DNA of 64,000 nt, from positions 99,583 through 163,582 of the forward strand of contig CABUHY010000002.1 of the NCBI GenBank assembly GCA_902491475.1. Reading direction: 5' to 3'. A program made the position numbers and the translations under genes. Under the pieces are notes generated by a model. The model worked only from the letters and a program-made list of their open reading frames with translations, searched no databases and had not been told where the DNA came from. Below, piece by piece: positions 7,320 to 16,415 of this stretch. Position 1 is the stretch's first letter; each line of letters opens with the position of its first letter. Origin of the DNA: an uncultured Eubacteriales bacterium (GTDB taxonomy: Bacteria; Bacillota; Clostridia; Oscillospirales; Acutalibacteraceae).

Positions 7320-10300
7320 ATGTCTGCTTTCAAAGAGGCGTTGAGTAAATCGCCCGAATATAAGGAGCTTGAAAAAGCGGTAAAGAACGGTAAAACTCCG
7401 CTCGGTGTTTTGGGGCTTACCGCCATACACAAGGCTCATTTGATAAGCTCGCTTTGTGCGGATAAATCGCACAAGGCGCTTGTTGTCATGCCCGACGAGT
7501 CGTCGGCTACAAAATTTTGCGAGGACTTAAAGGTCTTCGGTCTGAATGCGCTGGTTTATCCCGAGCGTGATTTTGCGTTCAACGGCGCCGAGTTCCGCTC
7601 ACACGAATATGAGCAAAGGCGGCTTAAAGTGCTTTCAAATATGCTTGAGGGCAACATTGATGTTGCGGTGTGCTCGGTCGAAGCGGCAATGCAAAGGACA
7701 ATACCGAGAGACGAGCTGAAAAAACACTCGCTGACATTAAAGGTCGGCAAGGACACGCCGCTTGACAGAGTGCTTGAAGTGCTTACGGCTTCGGGCTATA
7801 CCCGCTGCGATATGGTCGAGGGCGTGGGTCAGTTTTCGGTGCGAGGAGGAATACTCGATTTGTTTTCCCCCGACAGCGAAATGCCCGTGCGTATTGATTT
7901 CTGGGGCGACACGGTGGAGAGTATGTCGCATTTTGATGTTGACAGCCAAAGGCGTGCGGACAAGGTCGAAGAGTTTTCCGTTATGCCGTCAACCGAAATC
8001 CTGTTTTCAAGCGACGACGAATTAAAGCAAAAAATAGAGGAATTTTCAAAGACGGTCAAGGGCAAGGGCTCGAAAAAGGCAAAGGAAATTTTGCTTTCCG
8101 ACATTGAAAGGCTTGACTCGGGAGTAAAGCTTACCTCCGAGGACAAATATCTTGCGCTCGCCTACGGAGAGTTCAGCACGATATTCGACTATGCCGACGG
8201 GGAGTATCTTACCGTTGTCTGCGACAGCGCAAATGTTAAGGAAAGGGCGACAAACTGCGTCAAGCTGATGAACGAGGAAATCAAGACCTTGTTTGAGGAC
8301 GGAGTGCTTTGCAACGGTTTAGACAAATATTATCTAACGCTTGCAGAGCTGTTCAAGGAATATGAAAAACACAAAATAGTATACTTTGATAACTTTGCGA
8401 GAGGCAGTTTTGACATACCCGTAAAGGACCTGATTTCATTTACGACAACACAGCTTCCCGTTTGGAACGGCAAGCTTGATATACTTTTGGACGATGTTTC
8501 CCCGCTTCTCGATAAAAACTCGACCGTTGTCGTTATGGGCGGCACGGAGAAAGCGGCAAAAACGCTTGCTGACGACCTCGAAAACGAGGGCACGCCTGCA
8601 CTGTATTTTACATTTGAGCCCAAGGAATTTCCGCGCGGCAGGGTTTGCGTTCTGCAAGGGGCATTTTCGGGCGGCTTCGCCTATCCGAACGATAAATTTT
8701 ATGTGTTCACCTACGGCAGGAACGCAATGTCGTCAAAGCGCAGGACAAAATACAATTTCAAAAAGGGACAGGGCATACATTCGCTTGACGAGCTTCACAA
8801 GGGCGACTATGTCGTTCACCGTATGCACGGTATCGGTATTTTCGACGGCATACAGAAGCTTGAAGTCGGAAAGATAGTCAAGGATTATATTAAGATAAAG
8901 TACGCAAAGAACGATGTGCTTTATGTTCCCGTCACACAGCTTGACCTTGTCTCAAAATATATAGGTCCGCACGAGGAAAACGGCAAGGGCGTCAAGCTCA
9001 ACCGTATCGGCGGTGCGGAATGGGAAAAGACGAGAAACAAGGTCCGTGCGGCGGTCAAGGATATGGCTGACGAGCTTATAGCTCTTTATTCAAAGCGCAG
9101 ACAGTCAAAGGGTTTTGCTTTTTCGCCGGATATGGATATGCAGTCCGACTTTGAGAGGCGTTTTCCCTACGACGAAACCCCAGACCAGCTACGTTCCGTT
9201 GACGAAATAAAGGGCGATATGGAAAAACCTTATCCCATGGACAGACTTCTCTGCGGCGATGTCGGCTTCGGTAAAACTGAGGTTGCGCTGCGAGCGGCGT
9301 TCAAGTGCATTGCGGACGGCAAGCAGTGCGCAATACTTGTTCCGACAACAATCCTTGCACTCCAGCATTACAGGACTCTTTCGACAAGGTTCGACGGCTT
9401 CCCCGTTGAGATCGAAATGCTCTCACGCTTCAGGACTCCGAAGGAGCAGGAAAAGATAATCAAAAACATTAAGCGAGGTTCTGTGGATATTATTGTCGGT
9501 ACGCACAGGCTTATTTCAAAGGATATTCAGTTCAAGGACCTCGGTTTGCTGATAGTTGACGAGGAACAGCGCTTCGGCGTTGCCCAAAAGGAAAAGCTCA
9601 AGGAAAAGTTTCCTTATGTCGATGTGCTGACTCTTTCGGCTACGCCTATCCCGAGGACGCTCAATATGGCGATGTCGGGTATAAGGGATATGTCGGTTAT
9701 CGAGGAGGCTCCGCAGGACAGACACCCCGTTCAGACCTATGTTATTGAGCAGGATATGGGCGTGCTCGCCGAGGCAATGGAAAAGGAGCTGCGACGGGGC
9801 GGACAGGTTTATTATCTTTACAACCGTGTTGAGGACATCGAGCGCAAGGCGGCGGAGATAAAGGAATATCTTCCCGATGCGAGGATTGCCACCGCTCACG
9901 GAAAAATGGCGGAGGATGAATTAAGCGATATATGGCGTGCTCTTCTCGAGGGCGAGATTGACATACTTGTCTGTACGACGATAATCGAAACGGGCGTTGA
10001 TGTCTCAAACTGCAATACGCTGATAATTGAGGACGCAGACAAGCTCGGACTTGCACAGCTTCATCAGATAAGGGGCCGTGTGGGCAGAAGCGCAAGGCGT
10101 GCGTCGGCGTACTTTACCTTCAAACGGGGCAAGGAGCTGTCGGAGATAGCGCAGAAAAGGCTCGAGGCTATCAGAGAATATACCGAGTTCGGTTCGGGAT
10201 TTAAGATAGCTATGCGTGACCTTGAAATAAGAGGTGCGGGCAATGTGCTCGGAGCGCAGCAGCACGGACATATGGAAGCGGTCGGCTACGATATGTATCT

Positions 10301-10802
10301 TGAACTGCTCGGCGAAGCGGTCAGCGAGGAAAAGGGTGAGAAGCCGCAGACTCCCAAAAAGGACTGCCTTATCGATATGCAGATTGACGCTCATATTCCC
10401 GAAACCTACATTGACAGTGTTCCGCAGAGGCTTGCCATATACAGGCGAATTGCAGACATCTGTTCGGTCGAGGACGCCGAGGATGTAAAGGATGGGCTCC
10501 TTGACAGATACGGAGACATTCCGACCTCGGTAAACGGACTTATAGACATTTCACTGCTTCGTAACACGGCTTCCAAATACGGCATATATGAAATCGGTCA
10601 AAAAGGCAGAAATGTTATACTCTATATCAACGAGATACCCACAAGTATGGTGCTGAACCTTTCCTCACAGTTGAGAGGACGGGTATCGGTATGCGATTTC
10701 GGCAAGAAGTATATAAGCGTTAAAATTACGGAAATGCAGGAGCCGTTGGACACTCTGAAAGAGATATTCGGCTATCTTTCGCAGGTGCCGTCAAAGGAGT
10801 AA
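7320..10802 (+). CDS. mfd: Transcription-repair coupling factor Mfd
   Basis: At 1160 residues it has full Mfd length. Visible parts in order: a UvrB-like UvrA-binding N-terminal region; the RNA-polymerase interaction domain starting near residue 494 (GDYVVHRMHGIGIF); a RecG-like translocase with Walker A GDVGFGKTE near residue 646 and the DEEQ box near residue 745; motif VI QIRGRVGRS; and the C-terminal TRCF domain with DAHIPETYI. It removes RNA polymerase stalled at lesions and recruits UvrA. It starts 16 bases after pth. No internal defects were seen. Confidence 0.97.
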   Translation: MSAFKEALSKSPEYKELEKAVKNGKTPLGVLGLTAIHKAHLISSLCADKSHKALVVMPDESSATKFCEDLKVFGLNALVYPERDFAFNGAEFRSHEYEQRRLKVLSNMLEGNIDVAVCSVEAAMQRTIPRDELKKHSLTLKVGKDTPLDRVLEVLTASGYTRCDMVEGVGQFSVRGGILDLFSPDSEMPVRIDFWGDTVESMSHFDVDSQRRADKVEEFSVMPSTEILFSSDDELKQKIEEFSKTVKGKGSKKAKEILLSDIERLDSGVKLTSEDKYLALAYGEFSTIFDYADGEYLTVVCDSANVKERATNCVKLMNEEIKTLFEDGVLCNGLDKYYLTLAELFKEYEKHKIVYFDNFARGSFDIPVKDLISFTTTQLPVWNGKLDILLDDVSPLLDKNSTVVVMGGTEKAAKTLADDLENEGTPALYFTFEPKEFPRGRVCVLQGAFSGGFAYPNDKFYVFTYGRNAMSSKRRTKYNFKKGQGIHSLDELHKGDYVVHRMHGIGIFDGIQKLEVGKIVKDYIKIKYAKNDVLYVPVTQLDLVSKYIGPHEENGKGVKLNRIGGAEWEKTRNKVRAAVKDMADELIALYSKRRQSKGFAFSPDMDMQSDFERRFPYDETPDQLRSVDEIKGDMEKPYPMDRLLCGDVGFGKTEVALRAAFKCIADGKQCAILVPTTILALQHYRTLSTRFDGFPVEIEMLSRFRTPKEQEKIIKNIKRGSVDIIVGTHRLISKDIQFKDLGLLIVDEEQRFGVAQKEKLKEKFPYVDVLTLSATPIPRTLNMAMSGIRDMSVIEEAPQDRHPVQTYVIEQDMGVLAEAMEKELRRGGQVYYLYNRVEDIERKAAEIKEYLPDARIATAHGKMAEDELSDIWRALLEGEIDILVCTTIIETGVDVSNCNTLIIEDADKLGLAQLHQIRGRVGRSARRASAYFTFKRGKELSEIAQKRLEAIREYTEFGSGFKIAMRDLEIRGAGNVLGAQQHGHMEAVGYDMYLELLGEAVSEEKGEKPQTPKKDCLIDMQIDAHIPETYIDSVPQRLAIYRRIADICSVEDAEDVKDGLLDRYGDIPTSVNGLIDISLLRNTASKYGIYEIGQKGRNVILYINEIPTSMVLNLSSQLRGRVSVCDFGKKYISVKITEMQEPLDTLKEIFGYLSQVPSKE

Positions 10803-10805
10803 AAT

Positions 10806-11168
10806 ATGAAATACGAGTGGATAGATGAATTTTTACTAAAGCTTCCCGCCGTGCAAAAGGACTTCCAGGCGGATTGGAATTGGATAAGATATAAAATCGG
10901 GGATAAAATGTTTGCGGCGGTGTGTCTCAACGGTCAAAATGTGCCGAAGTACATCACGCTCAAGGGAGAACCGCTTGAAAATGAATTCCTGCGAAAAGAA
11001 TACGAGGATATTATCCCAGGCTACTATATGAACAAAACCCATTGGAACTCGGTTGAAGCGGACGGAAATGTTCCCGACGGGGTTTTGAGGGATATGCTCG
11101 AAAAGGCTTATTCCCTTGTTTTGCACAGCTTCAGTAAGAAAAAGCAGCAAGAGCTTTTGAACGGCTGA
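10806..11168 (+). CDS. MmcQ/YjbR family small protein
   Basis: This 120-residue cytoplasmic protein has the MmcQ/YjbR (CyaY-like fold) pattern: DWNWIRYKIGDKMFAAV near the start, YITLKGEP, then PGYYMNKTHWNSV and a C-terminal helix beginning LRDMLEKAYSLV. Some members bind DNA, but the biological role is unknown. It starts 3 bases after mfd and is the last gene of the operon. Confidence 0.8.
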   Translation: MKYEWIDEFLLKLPAVQKDFQADWNWIRYKIGDKMFAAVCLNGQNVPKYITLKGEPLENEFLRKEYEDIIPGYYMNKTHWNSVEADGNVPDGVLRDMLEKAYSLVLHSFSKKKQQELLNG

Positions 11169-11169
11169 T

Positions 11170-11202
11170 TTCAATAAAAATTCAATCTTCGGAATATACA
11201 AT
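11170..11202 (+). promoter_or_regulatory. Candidate response-regulator operator and promoter, copy 1
   Basis: Two TTCAAT half-sites (11170-11175 and 11181-11186) lie 11 bp apart, the typical period of OmpR-family direct repeats. The -10 hexamer TACAAT (11197-11202) starts 11 bases after the second half-site, and CTTCG directly follows that half-site. There is no good -35 box, as expected for an activator-dependent promoter. The same layout occurs at 13273-13305 before the lipoprotein gene, which suggests autoregulation plus one target. Confidence 0.6.
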
Positions 11203-11235
11203 AATAAAAAATCGGTTACTTTCGGAGGTGCGGCA

Positions 11236-11919
11236 ATGAGAGTTTTGCTTGTCGAAGACGAAAAAAGAATGGCGCAGGCACTTTGTGAGATACTACGGCG
11301 TGAGGGCTATACCGCAGACTGCCGATATGACGGAATGGCGGGGCTTGAAGCGGCACAAAGCGGAGTTTACGATATTATTGTTCTTGATGTTATGCTGCCG
11401 AAAATGAACGGGTTTGACATAGCGCAGGAGCTGAGAAAAGGCGGCGTGCGTACGCCGATACTTATGCTTACCGCAAAAGCGGAGCTTGACGACAAGGTTA
11501 CGGGACTTGACAGCGGAGCGGACGATTACCTCACAAAGCCATTTATGACAAAGGAGCTGCTTGCAAGACTTCGTGCGCTTTTGCGGCGCAATATAGACAC
11601 GCCCGACGGAAGGCTCAAATTCGGCGATATTTCCCTTGATTCGGACACATATGAGCTCTCCTGCGAGACTACGGGGCAGAGCGTCCGTTTGAGCGAAAAG
11701 GAAAAGCTGATTTTGGAATATCTTATAGCGAACCAAAACCGCATTTTGACGAGAGAACAGCTTGCGGTTAAAATTTGGGGCTATGAAAACGACGCCGAAT
11801 ACAACAATGTTGAGGTGTATATGTCGTTTACGAGGAAAAAGCTCGTCTTTGTCGGCGCAAAAACGGAAATAAAAGCGGTGCGAGGCGTGGGCTATGAGTT
11901 GAGGTGCGGCGATGTTTAA
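11236..11919 (+). CDS. OmpR/PhoB-family response regulator
   Basis: This 227-residue protein has an N-terminal receiver domain with phospho-acceptor Asp about residue 52 in IIVLDVMLP, the acidic pair in LLVEDEK, and the Thr/Lys switch in LMLTAKAE and YLTKPF. The C-terminal winged-helix domain ends KAVRGVGYELR. It starts 13 bases after GGAGG and overlaps the histidine kinase gene by 8 bases, so the two are translationally coupled. The paired TTCAAT repeats upstream are its likely binding sites. Confidence 0.95.
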   Translation: MRVLLVEDEKRMAQALCEILRREGYTADCRYDGMAGLEAAQSGVYDIIVLDVMLPKMNGFDIAQELRKGGVRTPILMLTAKAELDDKVTGLDSGADDYLTKPFMTKELLARLRALLRRNIDTPDGRLKFGDISLDSDTYELSCETTGQSVRLSEKEKLILEYLIANQNRILTREQLAVKIWGYENDAEYNNVEVYMSFTRKKLVFVGAKTEIKAVRGVGYELRCGDV

Positions 11920-13183
11920 GAAATCAAGGCTTAGAATAATTCTGTCTATTATGGCTGTTATGGTGCTGATACTCGGCGGAACCTTTGCAGTTATTTACGG
12001 GACAAGCTATGCGAGAATGACCTCGGACAACCGCCGTATGCTTGAACAGTATGCAAGGGAATATTCGATTGAACGACCGCAGGAGACCGGCCCCGACGAT
12101 CTGCTCGACGATATGCCGGAGAAGCCGACGGATGATGTAACGCCGCCCGAAAACGGTCAGCCGCCGCATGAGGACGAGCATAAATTCGATGTTTCCACCT
12201 TCTATTCGGTTGCGGTTTCCTCCGACGGTACGGTAATTAAAACCGACAACGGTTCGGGAACGCTTTATTCCGATGAAACGCTTGAAAAATATGCAGAGGA
12301 AATAATTAAAAACGGTTCGCAAAACGGAACCAAGGGAAGCCTGTCTTATCTTAAAACCGAAAAGGACGGTTATACCCTTGTCTGCTTTATAGATAATATT
12401 GTAATGCAGGGCAACATTTCAACGCTGTTTACAAACACGCTGATATTCGGCGGAATTTCGCTTGTGGCGGTGTTCTTTGCTTCGGTTTTCCTCGCAAAGC
12501 GCATAGTTTCTCCGCTCGAGGAGAGCTATGAAAAGCAAAAACAGTTTATTTCCGACGCGGGGCACGAGTTGAAAACTCCCGTTTCGGTAGTAAGCGCAAA
12601 TGTCGAAATTCTTGAGCGTGAAATCGGAAGTAACAAGTGGCTCGAAAACATAAAATACGAAAACGGCAGAATGGGCGCACTGGTAAAACAGCTTTTAGAG
12701 CTTGCAAGGACGGAAAATGTTGCGCCGAATATGCAAAGGCTTGATTTGAGCCGTCTGGTTTCGGGCGAGGCTCTGCCTTTTGAAAGCGTGGCTTTTGAAA
12801 ACGGGCTTGAATTGACGGAAAATATTGCGGACGGTATTTTTGTCAACGGAGACGAAATCAAATTAAAACAGCTCTCGTCAATACTTATAGACAATGCCGT
12901 AAAACACAGCGAGGACGGAAAAAGCGTTGATATAAAGCTCACTTCCGAACACGGATGTGCAAAGCTTTCCGTTGTAAACGACGGACGGGAAATACCGCAG
13001 GAAAACAGAAAAAAGCTGTTTGAAAGGTTTTACCGTGAGGACGAGGCGAGAAACGACGACGGCCATTTCGGACTCGGACTTGCCATTGCCAAGGCGATTG
13101 CCGTTTCACATAAAGGAAAAATCGGCGTTTCCTGCTATGACGGCAAGGTGGAGTTTACGGTTACCCTGCCGCTTGCAAAATAG
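11912..13183 (+). CDS. Sensor histidine kinase with a proline-rich extracellular loop
   Basis: This 423-residue protein has TM1 at about residues 9-29, an extracellular segment of about 140 residues, and TM2 at about 172-192. A short linker leads to the HisKA helix (phospho-acceptor His in SDAGHELKTP near residue 217) and the ATPase domain with ILIDNAVKHSE and HFGLGLAIA. It is the partner of the overlapping regulator gene. The outer loop is acidic and proline-rich (VTPPENGQPPHEDEH), echoing the PPEKP repeats of the lipoprotein encoded downstream. The signal sensed is unknown. Confidence 0.93.
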   Translation: MFKKSRLRIILSIMAVMVLILGGTFAVIYGTSYARMTSDNRRMLEQYAREYSIERPQETGPDDLLDDMPEKPTDDVTPPENGQPPHEDEHKFDVSTFYSVAVSSDGTVIKTDNGSGTLYSDETLEKYAEEIIKNGSQNGTKGSLSYLKTEKDGYTLVCFIDNIVMQGNISTLFTNTLIFGGISLVAVFFASVFLAKRIVSPLEESYEKQKQFISDAGHELKTPVSVVSANVEILEREIGSNKWLENIKYENGRMGALVKQLLELARTENVAPNMQRLDLSRLVSGEALPFESVAFENGLELTENIADGIFVNGDEIKLKQLSSILIDNAVKHSEDGKSVDIKLTSEHGCAKLSVVNDGREIPQENRKKLFERFYREDEARNDDGHFGLGLAIAKAIAVSHKGKIGVSCYDGKVEFTVTLPLAK

Positions 13184-13201
13184 AATACAATATATAAAAA
13201 C

Positions 13202-13254
13202 AACCCTTTGTATCTTATGAGTGCTCGGCTAAAGTACAAGGGGTTAATTTTTTT
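13202..13254 (+). terminator. Intrinsic terminator after the two-component operon
   Basis: The 11-bp stem AACCCTTTGTA (13202-13212) with TACAAGGGGTT (13235-13245), one wobble pair, is followed by a run of seven T. The loop is long (22 bases). Confidence 0.65.
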
Positions 13255-13272
13255 GAAAAAAACTTTTGACTT

Positions 13273-13305
13273 TTCAATTATTGTTCAATCTTCGACGAAT
13301 ATAAT
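13273..13305 (+). promoter_or_regulatory. Candidate response-regulator operator and promoter, copy 2
   Basis: TTCAAT half-sites at 13273-13278 and 13284-13289 are 11 bp apart. CTTCG follows, and TATAAT (13300-13305) starts 11 bases after the second half-site. This reproduces the layout at 11170-11202. It lies 33 bases before the lipoprotein gene, making that gene the probable target of the neighbouring two-component system. A TTGACT at 13266 is 28 bp from the -10, too far to act as a normal -35. Confidence 0.65.
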
Positions 13306-13337
13306 ACGCTCAAAGATAAAGAACAGGAGGAGTCTTT

Positions 13338-15224
13338 ATGAAAACAAAATCAGAAAAAAGAAAAAACAACAGGCGGTCCGAAATAAAGAAAGCTACGGCT
13401 TTGTTATGCGCGGCGGCAATTATTATATCCTTTACCGCTTGCGGAAAAAGCACGGACTATTCAAACGAGACCGTTGTCGGCAAGGTAACGGCGATAAAAG
13501 GCACAAAGGTTACCTTGCAGCTCGGCGAGCTCTCGGAGAGTGAAAAGCCCGAAATGCCGAGTGGGGACGGTCAGCAGGACGGACAGACCCCGCCCGAAAA
13601 ACCGAGTACAGACGGTCAGCAGGACGGACAGACCCCGCCTGAAAAGCCGAGCACAGACGGACAGCAAAGCGGACAGACTCCGCCGGAGAAGCCCGACTCA
13701 AACGGTGTGGGAACGGCACAGCCGTCCTCTTCGGACAATACGGGCGACGGTACGGAAGAAAACGGTGCACAAAGCGGTCAGACTGCTCCCGAAATGACCG
13801 GAACCCCGCAGGGCGAGGCTCCCTCGGGCGGCTTCGGCGGTATGCAGAGCTTTACTGCGGGCGATGAGACCGCAAAAATAGACCTTGACGGCGCAACGGT
13901 TACAGAAAATTCGCAGGAGGCTTCGCTTGACGACATAAGCGAGGGCGATGTTCTTAAAATCACATTCAACGACAGCAACGAACCCGAAACGGTGGAAATT
14001 ATATCGGTGTCATCGGGTAATTCGGGCAGCGTCTCGCAGGGCTCAAGCGCAAATACCATTGATGAAAACGGCACATTTAACGGCAACGAATATACTTCTA
14101 CGGGCGACGATGAAAACGCCCTCAGAGTTGACGGCGCAGAGGTAACACTTAACGGTATTACCGTCAGCAAAAGCTCGGGCTCAAGCTCAAACACGGAAAA
14201 CGGCGACTTTTACGGCGTAAACGCCACCTTGCTTGCCACAAACGGCGCAACGGTAACGATTAAAAACGCAAAAATAAAATCGTCTGCACAAAACGGCAAC
14301 GGCGTGTTCAGCTACGGAAGCAGAACAACGGTAAACATCTCAGATTCCGTAATCACAACGACAGCCGACAACTCCGGTGGTATTCAGACCACGGGCGGAG
14401 CGACAACAAACGCCGAAAATCTTACGGTTAACACCTCGGGCAACTCCTCGGCGGCAATCCGTTCGGACAGAGGCGGCGGAACGGTCAATGTAAACGGCGG
14501 AACTTACACCTCAAACGGTTATAACTCCCCTGCCGTTTATTCGACGGCGGCAATCACGGTGTCAAACGCAACGCTCACGGCAAACAATTCCGAAGCGCTT
14601 GTTATAGAGGGTAAGAACTCGATAACTCTTACCGATTGCACGGTTATGGGCAATATGAGCGATACGAACGGAACAAGCTCGGACGAAAATGTACACAATG
14701 TGATGATATATCAGTCAATGTCGGGCGACGCGGATGTCGGCACAAGCAATTTCACAATGACGGGCGGCTCGCTCACTTCAAATAACGGCGATATGTTCTA
14801 TATCACAAACACAGCCTGCAATATCACGCTTTCGGGCGTTGCGCTTACAAACAACGATACGGACGCATATCTTATGAGAATTTGCGGCAACTCCGCTTCT
14901 CACGGTTGGGGTACTTCGGGCAGCAACGGCGCACAGGTAGTGTTCAGTGCGGACTCGCAGACGCTTTCGGGTAATATTTCGGTTGACACGATTTCAACGC
15001 TTAATATGACCTTGAAGGGCAACAGCGTATTTAACGGAACCGTCAATATCGTTGACAACGCACAGAACGGAACGGCAGTTTCCGACAATGCGGTTGTAAC
15101 GGTTGAAGCGGGCAGCGTATGGAACCTTACGGGAAACTGTACTCTTACATCGCTTACGAATAACGGCACGATAAATTTCAACGGGTACACAATAACCCTT
15201 GCGGACGGCACGGTGCTGTCATAA
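13338..15224 (+). CDS. Beta-helix surface lipoprotein, Cthe_2159-like carbohydrate-binding or adhesin-like protein
   Basis: This 628-residue protein has a lipoprotein signal peptide (basic start, hydrophobic core, lipobox FTACGKS with Cys about residue 35). A short folded part follows, then a low-complexity spacer with PPEKP repeats. From about residue 230 there is a long Asn/Thr/Ser-rich region of repeating strands (TLNGITVSKSS, VTIKNAKIKSS, VNISDSVITTT, ITVSNATLTAN) typical of a right-handed parallel beta-helix. Similar clostridial proteins such as Cthe_2159 bind acidic polysaccharides. Binding is inferred; no catalytic motif was seen. The promoter shares its operator with the adjacent two-component system. 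Confidence 0.8.
   Translation: MKTKSEKRKNNRRSEIKKATALLCAAAIIISFTACGKSTDYSNETVVGKVTAIKGTKVTLQLGELSESEKPEMPSGDGQQDGQTPPEKPSTDGQQDGQTPPEKPSTDGQQSGQTPPEKPDSNGVGTAQPSSSDNTGDGTEENGAQSGQTAPEMTGTPQGEAPSGGFGGMQSFTAGDETAKIDLDGATVTENSQEASLDDISEGDVLKITFNDSNEPETVEIISVSSGNSGSVSQGSSANTIDENGTFNGNEYTSTGDDENALRVDGAEVTLNGITVSKSSGSSSNTENGDFYGVNATLLATNGATVTIKNAKIKSSAQNGNGVFSYGSRTTVNISDSVITTTADNSGGIQTTGGATTNAENLTVNTSGNSSAAIRSDRGGGTVNVNGGTYTSNGYNSPAVYSTAAITVSNATLTANNSEALVIEGKNSITLTDCTVMGNMSDTNGTSSDENVHNVMIYQSMSGDADVGTSNFTMTGGSLTSNNGDMFYITNTACNITLSGVALTNNDTDAYLMRICGNSASHGWGTSGSNGAQVVFSADSQTLSGNISVDTISTLNMTLKGNSVFNGTVNIVDNAQNGTAVSDNAVVTVEAGSVWNLTGNCTLTSLTNNGTINFNGYTITLADGTVLS
13566..13700 (+). repeat. Three tandem 45-bp coding repeats
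   Basis: Units at 13566-13610, 13611-13655 and 13656-13700 each encode a 15-residue unit resembling DGQQDGQTPPEKPST. They form the proline-rich stalk of the lipoprotein. The first two units are nearly identical and the third has diverged. Copy number may vary between strains. Confidence 0.9.
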
Positions 15225-15237
15225 AAGTATAAAAAAG

Positions 15238-15265
15238 AACCGATGCATTGCATCGGTTTTTTTAT
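15238..15265 (+). terminator. Intrinsic terminator after the lipoprotein gene
   Basis: The perfect 8-bp stem AACCGATG/CATCGGTT with a 5-base loop is followed by eight T. Confidence 0.9.
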
Positions 15266-15456
15266 TGGGTTATTTAGAATAATTCGGTCAGGACTTCTGT
15301 CCACCACAAACATCTGTCCTTGTTCGAGTATTATAATAACATCGGATTATTGCAAAGTGCACACAAAATTGTGAACAAATTGTTAACAATCGCACTTTTT
15401 ATTGCTTTTCTTTCGGTTTTTTTATTCTTTCTTGTGTCTTATCGCTTCAAACATAC

Positions 15457-15485
15457 TTGACATTATTACTTGTGTGTTGTATAAT
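15457..15485 (+). promoter_or_regulatory. Consensus sigma-A promoter of rpsU
   Basis: TTGACA (15457-15462) and TATAAT (15480-15485) are 17 bp apart, and the rpsU start is 35 bases after the -10. The stretch 15266-15456 holds only AT-rich DNA with a weak hairpin (AAAGTGC...GCACTTT, 15353-15398); no gene is visible there. Confidence 0.9.
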
Positions 15486-15519
15486 ATTGCAGAATTTACG
15501 ATTAAAGGGAGGGAATAAT

Positions 15520-15696
15520 GTGAGCCAGGTAAAAGTTAAGGACAACGAGTCTTTGGAAAGCGCTCTCAGACGCTTTAAGAGACAGACCTCTCGTGACGGC
15601 GTAATCCAGGAAGTTCGTAAAAGAGAACACTACGAAAAGCCTTCTGTAAAGAGAAAGAAGAAGTCGGAAGCAGCTCGTAAAAGAAAGTATAAATAA
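15520..15696 (+). CDS. rpsU: Ribosomal protein bS21
   Basis: This 58-residue basic protein of the small subunit helps initiation on ordinary mRNAs. VKVKDNESLESALRRFKRQ and the tail RKKKSEAARKRKYK are diagnostic. The start is GTG at 15520 with GGGAGG six bases upstream. The frame is open further upstream, but that DNA is the promoter, and the overlapping ATG at 15518 is followed at once by a stop. It is a monocistronic unit with its own promoter and terminator. Confidence 0.97.
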   Translation: MSQVKVKDNESLESALRRFKRQTSRDGVIQEVRKREHYEKPSVKRKKKSEAARKRKYK

Positions 15697-15763
15697 TGCG
15701 GGCTTGTCGAGTAGGCTTTACGGGTTTTGCCCGTCGGCTCTCGGAGCAAATAAGTTTTGAGTA

Positions 15764-15800
15764 AAACACCGACATACCGTGCGTATGCCGGTGCTTTTAT
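15764..15800 (+). terminator. Intrinsic terminator after rpsU
   Basis: The stem CACCGACATAC (15767-15777) pairs with GTATGCCGGTG (15783-15793), with one mismatch and a 5-base loop, followed by CTTTTATTT. Confidence 0.75.
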
Positions 15801-15878
15801 TTCACGGCGTAAATTATGCTGCCCTGCGGACTGCGGCGGGGCAGAAAACATCTTTTAATCGGAAAGGCGTTGAGAAAT

Positions 15879-16415
15879 ATGGACAAAAAGGACCTTACCA
15901 TGCCGAGATACAGGTTCAGGTGTGTGCTTGACATAACTCCCGAAGATTTGCGTAAAATGGGTGCAAAGGCGGTAGGACTTGATATTGACAACACCATAGC
16001 GCCCGACGGAACGCTGAATTTTGTTGAGGGTATCCGTGAGTGGGTTGACAAAATCCAAAAAGCGGGCTTCCCGATTACCGTTATTTCCAACGGAACTTTT
16101 ATAAGGGTCATACCCATTTCAAAATACCTCGGCGGTCTGCCGTATGTGCATCTTTCACTCAAGCCGTTCCCGTTCGGGCTTAAAAAGGCGGCTAAGCGTA
16201 TGGGCGTCGATATTTCCGAGCTTGCAATGATAGGCGACCAGCTTTTTTCCGATATAAAGGCGGCAAATCTCTGCGGCGCAATACCCGTAAGGGTTGACCC
16301 GCTCCCCGCAAAAAGTCTTTATCCGCATTATTATAAATGGAAAAGCAAGAGGGAAGAACCGATAATCAGGGAATTTGAAAAAAATCACGGTTACGGAGTT
16401 GACGGAAATGATTGA
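15879..16415 (+). CDS. YqeG-family HAD IIIA phosphatase
   Basis: This 178-residue protein has HAD motif I LDIDNTIAPDG, the motif II region VISNG, a conserved Lys region SLKPFPFGLKKA, and motif III/IV MIGDQLFSDIKAAN. YqeG enzymes are small cytoplasmic phosphatases related to mitochondrial PTPMT-like Gep4; the substrate in bacteria is not settled. The ATG at 15879 gives MDKKDLTMPRYRF with GGAAAGG upstream; a longer frame starting at 15816 adds residues unlike the family. It overlaps the M24 peptidase gene by 8 bases. Confidence 0.85.
   Translation: MDKKDLTMPRYRFRCVLDITPEDLRKMGAKAVGLDIDNTIAPDGTLNFVEGIREWVDKIQKAGFPITVISNGTFIRVIPISKYLGGLPYVHLSLKPFPFGLKKAAKRMGVDISELAMIGDQLFSDIKAANLCGAIPVRVDPLPAKSLYPHYYKWKSKREEPIIREFEKNHGYGVDGND

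Noticed and set aside
13566..13700. CRISPR-like array
   Set aside because: The 45-bp repeats are contiguous, without spacers, and in frame within a coding region.
15457..15519. Upstream extension of rpsU in the same frame
   Set aside because: These bases are the -35/-10 promoter and the ribosome site; S21 length is right from the GTG at 15520.
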